Of a stretch of DNA of 64,000 bases, positions 33,001 through 42,799 are shown piece after piece. A program made the translations under genes and the position numbers. Below the pieces are notes generated by a model. The model made no database searches and was not told where the DNA came from. It saw only the letters and a list, made by a program, of their open reading frames with translations. The stretch is from Urophycis tenuis (taxonomy: Eukaryota > Chordata > Actinopteri > Gadiformes > Phycidae): NCBI GenBank assembly GCA_036785325.1, contig JAXIVH010000008.1, positions 7,818,658-7,882,657 on the forward strand, written 5' to 3'. The first letter of the stretch is position 1; each line of letters opens with the position of its first letter.

Positions 33001-36000
33001 TGATGAAGTCATAATCACATCTGTAGAAGCTGTAAGCTCAGTGTTGTCTGTTTTCTGAACAGTTGGAGTTTGTGATGAATCAGCTGCTGTTGAAGAAGAT
33101 GGTGATTCTGCAGAGACATAAGTAGCAGTGGATATTGTTTGTGGTTGTTCTGATGTGGAAACAATATTATCTTTTGTGGAAGATGTTGGAAACATACTGA
33201 ATGAACTTGTTCCTGTACTTTTTGCATCTGTTACTGTTTGAAATCCTGCCGTTGTCATTGATGAAGTCATAATCACATCTGTAGAAGCTGTAAGCTCAGT
33301 ATTGTCTGTTTTCTGAAAAGTTGAAGTTTGTGATGAAGCAGCTGCTGTTGAAGAAGATGGTGATTCTGCAGAGACATAAGTAGCAGTGGATATTGTTTGT
33401 GGTTGTTCTGTTGTGGAAACAATATTATCTTTTATGGAAGATGTTGGAGACTTGCTATTTGAAGTCGTTCCTGTACTTCTTGCATCAATTCCTGTTTGAG
33501 ATCCTGGTGTTGTCAATGTTGGCATTGATGATGTCATATTCATGTCTGTCGAAGCTGTAACCTCAGTGTTGTCTGTTTTCTGAACAGTTGGAGTTTGTGA
33601 TGAATCAGCTGCTGTTGAAGAAGATGGTGATTCTGCAGAATCAATAGTAGCTGTTGATATTGTTTGTAGTTGTTCTGTTGTCAATGTTGGCATTGATGAT
33701 GTCATATTCATGTCTGTCGAAGCTGTAACCTCAGTGTTGTCTGTTTTCTGAACAGTTGGAGTTTGTGATGAATCAGCTGCTGTTGAAGAAGATGGTGATT
33801 CTGCAGAATCAATAGTAGCTGTTGATATTGTTTGTAGTTGTTCTGTTGTCAATGTTGGCATCGATGATGTCATATTCATGTCTGTCGAAGCTGTAACCTC
33901 AGTGTTGTCTGTTTTCTGAACAGTTGGAGTTTGTGATGAATCAGCTGCTGTTGAAGAAGATGGTGATTCTGCAGAATCAATAGTAGCTGTTGATATTGTT
34001 TGTAGTTGTTCTGTTGTGGAGACAACATTGTCTTTTGTGGAAGATGTTGAAGACTTGCTGAATGAACTTGTTCCTATACTTGTTGCATCAGTTACTGTTT
34101 GAGATCCTGGCGTTGTCATTGATGAAGTCATAATCACATCTGTAGGAGCTGTAAGCTCAGTGTTGTCTGTTTTCTGAACAGTTGAAATTTGTGATGAATC
34201 AGCTGCTGTTGAAGGAGATGGTGATGCTGCAGAGACATACGTAGCAGTGGATATTTTTTGTGGTTGTTCTGATGTGGAAACAATATTATCTTTTGTGGAA
34301 GATGTTGGAGACTTACTGAATGAACTTGTTCCTGTACTTTTTGCATCTGTTACTGTTTGAGATCCTGCCGTTGTCATTGATGAAGTCATAATCACATCTG
34401 TAGAAGCTGTAAGCTCAGTATTGTCTGTTTTCTGAAAAGTTGAAGTTTGTGATGAAGCAGCTGCTGTTGAAGAAGATGGTGATTCTGCAGAATCAATAGT
34501 AGCTGTTGATATTGTTTGTAGTTGTTCTGTTGTGGAGACAACATTGTCTTTTGTGGAAGATGTTGAAAACTTGCTGAATGAACTTGTTCCTATACTTGTT
34601 GCATCAGTTACTGTTTGAGATCCTGGCGTTGTCATTGATGAAGTCATAATCACATCTGTAGAAGCTGTAAGCTCAGTGTTGTCTGTTTTCTGAGCAGTTG
34701 AAGTTTGTGATGAAGCAGCTGCTGTTGAAGAAGATGGTGATTCTGCAGAATCAATAGTAGCTATGGATATTGTTTGTAGTTGTTCTGTTGTGGAGACAAC
34801 ATTTCCTATACTTGTTGCATCAGTTACTGTTTGAGATCCTGGCGTTGTCATTGATGAAGTCATAATCACATCTGTAGAAGCTGTAAGCTCAGTGTTGTCT
34901 GTTTTCTGAGCAGTTGAAGTTTGTGATGAATCAGCTGCTGTTGAAGAAGATGGTGATTCTGCAGAATCAGTAGTAGCTATGGATATTGTTTGTAGTTGTT
35001 CTGTTGTGGAGACAACATTATCTTTTGTGGAAGATGTTGGAGACTTGCTGAATGAACTTGTTCCTGTACTTGTTTCATCAGTTCCTGTTTGAGATCCTGG
35101 CGTTGTCATTGATGAAGTCATAATCACATCTGTAGAAGTTGTAGGCTCATTGTTGTCTGTTTTCTGAACAGCTGACGTTTGTGATGAATAAGCTGATGTT
35201 GAAGTAGATGGTGGTTCTGCAGAAACATTCATAGCTATGGATGTTTTTTCGTGTTTTTCTGTTGTGGAACCAGTGTTGTCTGCCATGGAAGATGTTTGAG
35301 CACTTTTAACTGAAGTAATGCCTGTTGGTGAACCCGTAATGGCTGAATATGTAACTTCTGTGGGTGGGTTATCCGTTGATTTTGCCATAGTAAGATCTGG
35401 GATTTGTCCAGCTGTGGTGTTCATCATTTTCTGTGAGGTCGGAGATTCTGTTGTTTCATTGGGTTCTGTTGCATTCATGGTTGAGCTACTTGGCACTGGG
35501 TCTTCATTTTCTGCTGTATGTTGGAAGGAAAAGCTGGTTCAGTTATTGACTGTTATATGACTGTTATTGTTCAATATTCAGAAGATATGGTGAGATTCCA
35601 TAAATTGCTGTTCTCCTGTTTCCCCAGATTCTTGTCTTTTAATGCCAAATGCTAACCCAGCGTACTGCCTGTCTGGACGCACAATTTAGCGACTATTCAG
35701 AACACATTTTAAATTTTAAGAAAGTAAGTGAAGGTGTATTCCTCTCACATGAACCAGATCTAGGCTACTGTAACTCTGCAAGTCAATTATAGCAGCTTAC
35801 TGTAAGAAAAATTTGAAACAAGTTAATTTGGAATTAACTTGTCTGAATGTTGGTAAGACAGACAAACAGCAATTTACAGATATGTCTGTCCTTCTCTTTA
35901 ATGTTTATAATGATGCCTATCCCATATTTATCCATCCCATATTCATTTTTGGATGTAAACCAATCACCAATCTATCAATTGAATTTCCCAGACTGCGAGG

Positions 36001-36265
36001 TCTTTGGACTCTGGGTTATCCTTGGTTGCTGATGTATTATCTGCTTTTTCTTTCCCTTCTTAAAAACTGTATTGCATGTTTTATAATAAATGTCAAACAT
36101 ACCTGTCCAAAACACAATACATTACTTCAAGAAACAAATAACCATACCTTCTCTGAGAACCAAAGCCAAAATTGCAGAAACTGCAATAATTGTCACGGCA
36201 GCACCTATAACAGTGACAGAGAGAGTCTTCCAGTTGAAGATCCCAGAGGAAATCCGCTCTGTCAT
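23637..36265 (-). CDS. transmembrane mucin, MUC3/12/17 type (seven exons)
   Basis: Exons on the minus strand are 36265-36148, 35513-24984, 24831-24707, 24554-24490, 24350-24151, 24062-23900 and 23802-23637; all junctions have GT/AG and matching phases. The protein would be about 3788 residues: hydrophobic signal sequence, a giant Ser/Thr/Pro-rich repeat region, EGF-like, SEA, EGF-like, one membrane helix and a very short tail. Mammalian MUC3/12/17 have the same order and build the gut glycocalyx; GxCxxxxxGPxCRC in the second EGF is especially similar. It should be a heavily O-glycosylated apical protein. The stop TAA (23639-23637) overlaps a possible donor TTG|GTAAAT, so a longer tail in another exon is possible. 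Family assignment is firm; one-to-one orthology is not. Confidence 0.92.
24151..24831 (-). CDS. mucin exons 3-5: SEA domain
   Basis: Exons 24831-24707, 24554-24490 and 24350-24151 encode 130 residues: ISLTIMTTFEDAFNNINSPQ, LEPLCRKVDAQNFKQVKIVE, then LKAGIITEIIVEYNYPNNDT and a helix (DIDDVLMDLID). The first exon has the start of SEA and the second and third the core. The position that is usually G-S-V/I-V-V (autocleavage between G and S) reads G-I-I-T-E here, so the nucleophilic Ser is missing. Confidence 0.9.
24984..35513 (-). CDS. mucin exon 2: 10,530-bp repeat exon plus first EGF-like domain
   Basis: It is a single open exon of 10,530 bases. It opens with a unique Ser/Thr-rich part, then about 37 tandem units (35285 to about 25600), then a poly-Thr part (about 25580-25150), then an EGF-like domain with eight cysteines (DCGAEDCQCNGSPCGFN...CQCHCADYTYGDTC), ending at donor ATTG|GTGAGG (24983). 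The repeats are almost entirely Ser, Thr, Ala, Gln, Asp, with few aromatic residues and no cysteine, as expected for dense O-glycosylation. The frame is maintained without a stop in spite of high repetition, which argues for selection. Confidence 0.95.
25600..35285 (-). repeat. 258-bp (86-residue) tandem repeat array in the mucin exon, with higher-order units
   Basis: The basic period is 258 bp, seen for example at 27054, 27312, 27570 and 27828. A 267-bp variant carries three extra residues around NMTSSMPTL. Larger blocks of 1299 bp (4x258+267) repeat with no difference that I saw in the stretches compared (30942 versus 32241; 28602 versus 29901), and there is a 1557-bp spacing (5x258+267) at 29385/30942. 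At 33530-34020 three 168-bp short units occur (cores near 33530, 33697 and 33865). All lengths are multiples of three. Confidence 0.95.
36148..36265 (-). CDS. mucin exon 1: signal sequence
   Basis: It encodes 39 residues, MTERISSGIFNWKTLSVTVI then a hydrophobic run to LALVLRE, and ends G|GTATGG (phase 1). The next exon begins CA (acceptor CATACAG|CA at 35514/35513), giving Ala at the junction and then ENEDPVPSSS. It is probably a cleaved signal peptide; with only one Arg and one Lys before the core, a signal anchor is less likely. Confidence 0.9.
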
Positions 36266-36512
36266 TTTGGAACGTTGACAATCCTTAAATCGGCTTTACA
36301 AATGAAATGGCAGATAGTTTCAACGTCCATCCATCCTGTATCCTCAAGTAAAAATTCCAAAAAAGTACTTCATACTTCACTGCATTCTCTGTATGTGTTG
36401 CCGTTTCAGGTGATCACGCCGCTATGCTGTAACTTGGTGTGAGTTTTGAGGCATAGAGGAGATCCTGTGTGAGGCTCAGGTGTGGATCAGGTGAGGATGT
36501 AGTCGTAAACAC

Positions 36513-36519
36513 ATTTATA
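36513..36519 (-). promoter_or_regulatory. possible TATA box of the mucin gene
   Basis: The minus strand reads TTTGTATAAATGTG about 250 bases before the start codon. The corresponding site in the duplicated block (about 5040-5050) reads TGTACAT, so the TATA-like element is found only in the copy attached to the complete gene. Distance would allow a 5' UTR of about 220 bases. Confidence 0.4.
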
Positions 36520-36843
36520 CAAAGATGAATGTGACGGGACCTTGTGGTGCCATGCCAACGTTACATTCATTCACATGTTATTCCCCACAACGTGAGGTGG
36601 GACCAGCGACAGGGTTGGGGTTTGTTTCGGTGTGTGTGTGTGTGTGGGTGTGTGCGTGTGTGTGCGTGCATGTGTGCATGTATTCCCTCTGTGTTTGTGT
36701 TGGGTGTGTATGTCTGGATAAAGAGAGATGGATTGTCAACTTATATGAATGATGCTTGGTTATGGGAGGGCTGCTTGGATGCTCACCACACTAAGTTTGA
36801 CAGTCCGGGTAAGAACTGAATCTCATTGCTATTTCGTTATCTT

Positions 36844-38640
36844 TATTACCAGCACTCGGCTGACTAAGTGGTCTTTCACTCTCTAAAACGTCCTTAAACT
36901 AATAAGGACATTGCAGCATCTATTTCTCCCACTCTTGTTCTCCTTCGCTGACAAAGGAGATTGATGAGATTGAGAGTCATGAGTGTGATAGTGAAATGAA
37001 TGGTGATAGTGAAGTGAGAGGTGTTGTGTATCCCTGGCTGTTATTTCACAGCTGCTTGTATAGGTTGTCTTTTTCAAAAGCAGTAAAAGAAACCCAAGGC
37101 TGGCTGTCAACATGCACAGTTCCAACAGCACCATTAGCAACAGTGAAAGGAAAGTTGGTACATACAGTATAGTGTTCCCTCCTCATCTGCTCTTTTGAGT
37201 GTATGTGTCATGGCAGCTGAAAGCAGCTTTCAGTCACCAATGGGTGTAATATTAACCCTCGTATTTGCAGACTCTTCATGTCAGGTGTGAATGAAAACCC
37301 AATCAGAGTTCATGTCCTTGAAAATGTGAAGTTGAGCAAGCAGTACAGATGGGACCGATGGGATCCTGTAGCTTTCCAATGGTCTTGTTGCTTATTTAAA
37401 CAGTAAGTAGTATCACTCCTTAACTACATGGAGGATGATTATGCTGTATAAAAATATTTTTTTACTGAGCCGTAACGACACCATTACCATGAATACAAAT
37501 CACACACAGTACTTTTATTGACGTGCTCTTTTTAAAACATATTTTGAGCTACGATTCTATATTTACAGTTACTATTCATTACATCACTACAGTCACTACA
37601 TTCTTAAACACACCTTGTTTTTTTTTAACCTTGTTTCGCGTCATATCTATGTATTCCACATATATCAGCAATGTGCTTATACAATGCTTATACAATTGGA
37701 ATTGTTTGCCTTTCCATAGTAAATATTGACAATAAAGTACTTTTGCTATTGACATTTTAAGAATGTCATTGAGTAATCGATATCGCTCTTATTAAATGGC
37801 AACCCTTTGGTCTATGCTTTGTTGCAATAATATTTTGATGGGTGTCTGTGTAGGTGTTATTTTCTAATAGTCAATGGGTAAATGTCAACAAGGATCATCA
37901 CTTCAGTTCCCTGTACAGTGTTTGCATACAACTTTTCCCTCCAATTAATCCTTATAATATTCTCCCAAAATCAGGTGTGGTCTGATATGTACTGCACTGT
38001 AAGCATATTTATACATCTTTGTGAAAAGCTGTTTTCTAACTTATACTTATGAAAAAAACCCTTGATCGCTGCCATAAACTGCTCCTGGTTTCAGTGGGAA
38101 TGTACACAGAATGTGTTACGTGAGGGTGGAGAACACAAGGGAGGGGCCAATAAGGAACATCCTCTGCAGTCATGACGATTGCTCACTTTGTTTGGCAAAT
38201 TACTCACGATCACTGTCTTCTACTCTTAAAACGTTTTTCATTTTTATTTTCTTAATTAACGTCAAATCATAGACCTCAGATTGTATGACAACCTAGGGAA
38301 AAATCAAAATGCACAAAATGCATTGGAGATGCATGTCTTCAATCTGTACATTAATCATCAAGGGCTTATCTTTTGGTTCAAATCAATCACTCCAATTAGT
38401 ATATTGATATCCAACTCCTGTCGAGTGAAGACCTCACTGTGCTTTGTGTGTATATCCTGTATCACAAGCAGGAAACAATCCAACAGAACCACCATCCGGT
38501 CGTCGAGCAAACATTCAATAAACACTTGTTGACGACATCCACGGGATAATTTCTTATTATTTTAATCGAAAGTCACGTGAAAGAGGTAACCCAATTTTAA
38601 AACAGCATTGTTCTCATACACAACATAAATAAACAAGCAA
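36844..38640. other. no recognised gene
   Basis: This is AT-rich intergenic DNA between the mucin promoter and the mrps16 3' end. The short ORFs show no domain. A poly-A run lies at 38651-38664. Confidence 0.5.
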
Positions 38641-38809
38641 TAACAAGAAGAAAAAAAAAAAAAACAAGAAATTCCCATTCACAGTCCACGAATGGGGTCA
38701 CAAATCACCCGGAGATGATGCGTGTGTACGATTCCCCTCCACAACAGACACACTCGTTCCTCCAGAACGGAGAGAGAGAGAGCGACAGAAGGCGTCAGGC
38801 TCCCCAGCC

Positions 38810-38937
38810 TCATGCGCTCTGCTGCTTTGGTTCCTCGCCGCACGCCTCTTCCCCCGGCGCCGAGTCAGTGTTCTGGTCCTTCCGTCGCTCTGCCTCGGTC
38901 AGAGTCATGGGATGCAGGGGGAAGAACCCGGCCAGGC
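38810..38937 (-). CDS. mrps16: mrps16 exon 3 and stop
   Basis: The acceptor is CCACCGCAG|GC. It codes GLAGFFPLHPMTLTEAERRK and the acidic tail, ending in TGA at 38812-38810. Confidence 0.95.
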
Positions 38938-39894
38938 CTGCGGTGGGACAAGAACGCGGAGAGGCCACAGCGTCAAGTCGGAGACATTTTGATGGCATTA
39001 TTCCTGTAGCCGTCTGCGCAACACCGAACAAAAACTAAAACAAGACAGCGATACCTTTTTTCTGACATGACACGCCACTCGCCGTAATTAAAATTGAAAG
39101 ATGACGAAGAGTGTCTCAGACTCACACACACAAAAAAAGGTCTCACACGAGGACCCCTTGTATGAATACGGCTTTCCATTATTTGTCAATGGTTTACGTA
39201 AAATCCCATTTAAAAAATCCCCTACAGCCTGTTTATTTTGTGACCAATGAACCAAGGCGCTCCCCGAGACCTCAGGGTGTGGATGTGCACCGCACACCGG
39301 CTGACCCCTTACATAAAGCAGTGCGCAATGCAGGCGAACGGGCTCGGGCCCGATAAAGAGAACGGCTGGCAGACAAAAGGCCATGTGTGCCGACATGTGC
39401 GCGACCTATTCACGAACACAGAAAAGCGTAAAAAAACTTTTTAAAAAAACACCCCAGACTATAAATGCAGCCACATCCTTCTTCAAACAGAATCCCGATT
39501 ATCCCGGTAATGGAAGCCCCCATTACCGGGGTGGGGGGGGGGGGGGGGGGTTAGTCAATATTGACATTGAGCAACAGTTCATCCTGCAGCACTCCCGGTG
39601 AGATGACACACCTAGCAGCTTGGCCACGGGCTTGCTGGGGTGCGCCCCGCAGCCCATCCAGTACTTGATGCGGTCCAGGTTGAGGCTGACCAGCTTCTCG
39701 TTGTACACGTTGGGCAGCGGGTCGTAGGACCCCAGCTGCTCGATGTATTTGCCGTCGCGAGCCCGCTTGTTGAAGGCGGCCACGATGCGGTAGAAGGGTC
39801 TGTTGGCCTGCTGGTGGCCGGCGAGAGCCAGCCGGATGACAATGTAGCCGCTGTGGTATTTCTTCAGCAGAGACGAGGCTACAAGCCCACACAC

Positions 39895-39926
<32 letters not shown>

Positions 39927-40939
39927 ATCAAGTGATGTCAAATGTATTCAAAGATTTTATAGATGATGGATGCAATAACATAGCGACAGCTTTTAGATAA
40001 CTCTGAAAGTTTATCTTTGCAATTGTGGTTTGTCACATCTGACCCTTTTAACCAAAGCTCAGAATGTTAACTAAATGTTAACTCCTAATTTGGTTATTTG
40101 TCAAGCAATTCCGGGGCGAGACTGTAAAATTGATCTATTTCATGCAGTAAGAAAACTCAACTGAGACACTCACAACAAGTTAATAACAAGAAGATGCAGG
40201 GCTGGTAATGTTAATTAACAGCCCTGCTTATTAAAGTGCTTGACTATCACATGCTGCACACTATTTCGAATCAGAATGATGTTTGACAAGTTATTAATAG
40301 ATGCCATGATAGCTGAAGCTGACTCTACAAGGTGGCCAGAGGTTTTGAAATTCTGTGCCAGCTCGATGACAAATCATGACAAAACAAGCAAAATCAGAAT
40401 GTTAAGTAGTATGATATAGGACATTTAAGACATGCGTGTATCTTCATGTCGTCTTACTGACGTCAGATCTTTGTAGAGCACAGAGTAAGAAGCTGGAAAC
40501 AGTTCCCTTAAAATGATGCACCAGACCACCCATTGCATTCGCCATAGAAACGTTGACAATCTTGTATGATGTGATGTGTCCTGAAATCATATTTGCTGCT
40601 TTCTTCAGCCTTTTAAACCCCACAGAAAGAATTACTGGATATATGCATCTCAATCCTGTAATTCAAGCCGTTTTTATTTGATGTTGTTGGTAATATGTCA
40701 GGGATAACGTTATATCTGGGTATTCATACTTTTAACAGCAGAAAAGTAAAAACAACAACCTAAAAGCTACATTCACACCAAGTATCCCATTAGTGTGATC
40801 GGAAATGTCAATAATGTTGAACTGATGATCCTGGAATGACTGAATACATGTCACAGTCCATTTCAAGAGAAATACGTGTTTGTGCCTAGTGTTTACAATG
40901 TCATATACAGTGAAAAGGACACTTACACAGATGAACCAT
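38810..40939 (-). CDS. mrps16: mitochondrial ribosomal protein S16 (three exons, complete)
   Basis: Exons are 40939-40927 (ATGGTTCATCTGT, 13 coding bases, donor T|GTAAGT), 39878-39612 and 38937-38810. The junctions give MVHLSSSLLKKYHSGY at the start and KLLGLAGFFPLHPM near the end, matching vertebrate MRPS16. The conserved bS16 core is IRLALAG...NRPFYRIVAAFNKRARDGKY, EQLGSYDPLPN and LNLDRIKYWMGCGAHPSKPV. The length is 135 residues, near the mammalian 137. The protein is a structural part of the small mitoribosomal subunit in the matrix. The highly acidic, Gln-rich C-terminus (EEACGEEPKQQSA) is lineage-specific. It stands alone, with the mucin on one side and pax7 far upstream. Confidence 0.96.
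39531..39550. repeat. poly-G run in mrps16 intron 2
   Basis: A run of about 19 G lies just downstream of the exon 2 donor on the coding strand as poly-C. It is a likely site of length error. Confidence 0.8.
39612..39878 (-). CDS. mrps16: mrps16 exon 2
   Basis: The acceptor is GGCTTGTAG|CC, and the exon ends CTAG|GTGTGT in phase 1. It encodes most of the bS16 fold. Confidence 0.96.
40927..40939 (-). CDS. mrps16: mrps16 exon 1 (13 coding bases)
   Basis: The exon was found by requiring a start encoding MVHL and phase 1 to fit the exon at 39878. The T of the last codon joins CC to form Ser. The donor T|GTAAGT is near consensus. Too short for ORF-based finding. Confidence 0.9.
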
Positions 40940-41239
40940 TATGTCTGCTTGAGTACCCTGTGTTGGAGAATGAGAACAATCAAAGTACAATTAACAAATA
41001 TTTACTGAAGGTAACGTGCAGCATAAGTCAACACGAAGTCTCATACGAGACGGGGACATCCCACATATCGTCATTTCGAGGATAATATTCAATGTGTTAT
41101 AGTCGCACAATTACCTGTTAGGGTGGTGTGCGAATGAGAGAAGTTACCGATGTTCTGTTGTTACTGTATTCTACACAAAACGTAGCCTCACTCTAATAAA
41201 CGAGCACTTGCAGTAATGTGACATTTATCAGCGCGCAGC

Positions 41240-41280
41240 CATGTTAAACCGGAAGCTGAACGTTGTTGTGTTCCGGAATC
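41240..41280 (-). promoter_or_regulatory. mrps16: possible mrps16 promoter with ETS sites
   Basis: CCGGAAGC at 41249-41256 and TTCCGG at 41271-41276 lie about 310 bases before the mrps16 start codon in a locally CpG-containing stretch (gcgcgc near 41231). ETS/GABP sites are common in promoters of nuclear genes for mitochondrial proteins. No TATA is needed for that class. Confidence 0.4.
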
Positions 41281-41299
41281 TTTTTTTTTGTGGTTGACA

Positions 41300-42640
41300 A
41301 AAAAATATTCGATGCATTACCGCCACCGTCTGACCAGGAGTACGAATCAGGGAACCCACTTCTCAATGAAAACAAAACATGTGAAACCAAACTGACTAAC
41401 TAACTAAAGTTGTAGTATATATGGCAATGTTTATGTATATATTTTTCTGACAGCTGACAACGATCACACTCACCGTTTGGACCTTTTAATGAAGGAATGT
41501 AGGCCTACTATTTAGTTGTGACTGCCCCCATTATCATCCTTGTGATGCAACACATTCCGTCTTTCCAACATCCTTTTGGATGTCAGCTTAACCCAATATG
41601 GACTTTTGACTCCTGCTTTACAAAGGACGAAGTTTATCCGTTTATTACAACAAACTGGGTGGTCTTCTATGGTTATATCAGCTCTTTCATTTCCACTAAC
41701 TCCTGTTGGAAACCATATAAACTTAACACAACTTTCCCCAGCCTTCCCATAATGATCACATTCGGTTACATTTGTGGAAAGCGACGCACAATAGCCTACC
41801 ACCAGAATATCGTTTCACATGATCTAGCTCACATTAGACACTAGATGGCGCTAGTGTACCACTTTGCAGCGAAGCCCAATTGACTTCATTATCTAATGGC
41901 GTGACAATTTCCCCAAATCTATTTTAATCGATGTAATAATTGCAATATTTACTATGTAGTATCGATATGCTGATGTATTACTTTACCTTGTATTAAAAAA
42001 TGTTCACTTAATTACGTGTCTGAAATGTGCAAGTCATACCTGATAATAGATAGATAGATTAGTCAAATCTGCATGAGCTGTGTTTGTCTATGATTCTTAC
42101 TAAAACAAGGCTTCTCCTACTGAGTGATAGAGCCTGACACTAATGCTTGTATGATGATGATGATGATGATGATAAGTCACGCATGGCAGCGAAGCAGAAG
42201 ACTGCAAAGTAGTTGTTTCTAGGTGTTGCACTTAAATGGTGCTTGTTTTCATGTCTGCGTGGATCTTTGATCGTGTTCTCACAGTGTTTACGCCAGCTTG
42301 CTCCCTCCATGCTTAAAGACACGCAGGGCGCGCTATTTGGTGGCCCTCGATAACCTAGAACTTACACTTGGATAGGCCTCACTGAAATCCTGTCTGGCTG
42401 GGTATCACCATGCAAATAGAAAATCATTAGTATAACAATATTATGATTATTGTCACACTGATGCCTAATACCAACACTGCCGGCAATTCCATTTTCTACT
42501 TTTCTATTCTCCAAGCATGATGACATCGTTTGTAAACCGCTGACCCTGGCTGAGTAGAAAACACTAATTTCCTGAAAGTGATCCTTGAATGGAGGGGTCA
42601 CGACAATGCCTGATGTGGTCCAGGCCTGCTGGGAGCCCCC
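41300..42640. other. no recognised gene
   Basis: Mostly unique, AT-rich intergenic DNA, with a short (GAT)n at about 42151-42170. ORFs at 41512-41844 on both strands have no recognisable domain. Confidence 0.5.
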
Positions 42641-42642
42641 CC

Positions 42643-42793
<151 letters not shown>

Positions 42794-42799
42794 GCAGCA

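Larger units (their letters stand above)
35720..36843 (-). repeat. mucin promoter/exon 1 block (source of copy at 4292-5350)
   Basis: This is the right-hand member of the direct duplication. It is longer because of a (GT)n stretch (about 36630-36690) and an insertion near 36328-36355. It carries exon 1 and the putative TATA box. Confidence 0.85.

Noticed and set aside
26025..34346. More than 20 recurring 70-residue minus-strand ORFs (MQQVKEQVH... type) every 258 bp
   Set aside because: They are a second frame of the mucin repeat; Gln/Leu/His-rich composition results from reading the same DNA out of phase, and they have no independent signal.
25600..35285. Satellite DNA or CRISPR-like array
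   Set aside because: The regular period is a multiple of three in an uninterrupted frame with splice-consistent flanking exons; it is coding, and there are no short repeat/spacer units.
40444..40653. 69-residue minus-strand ORF in mrps16 intron 1
   Set aside because: Lies between the 13-base exon 1 and exon 2 with no similarity that I recognise; splice phase excludes it from mrps16.
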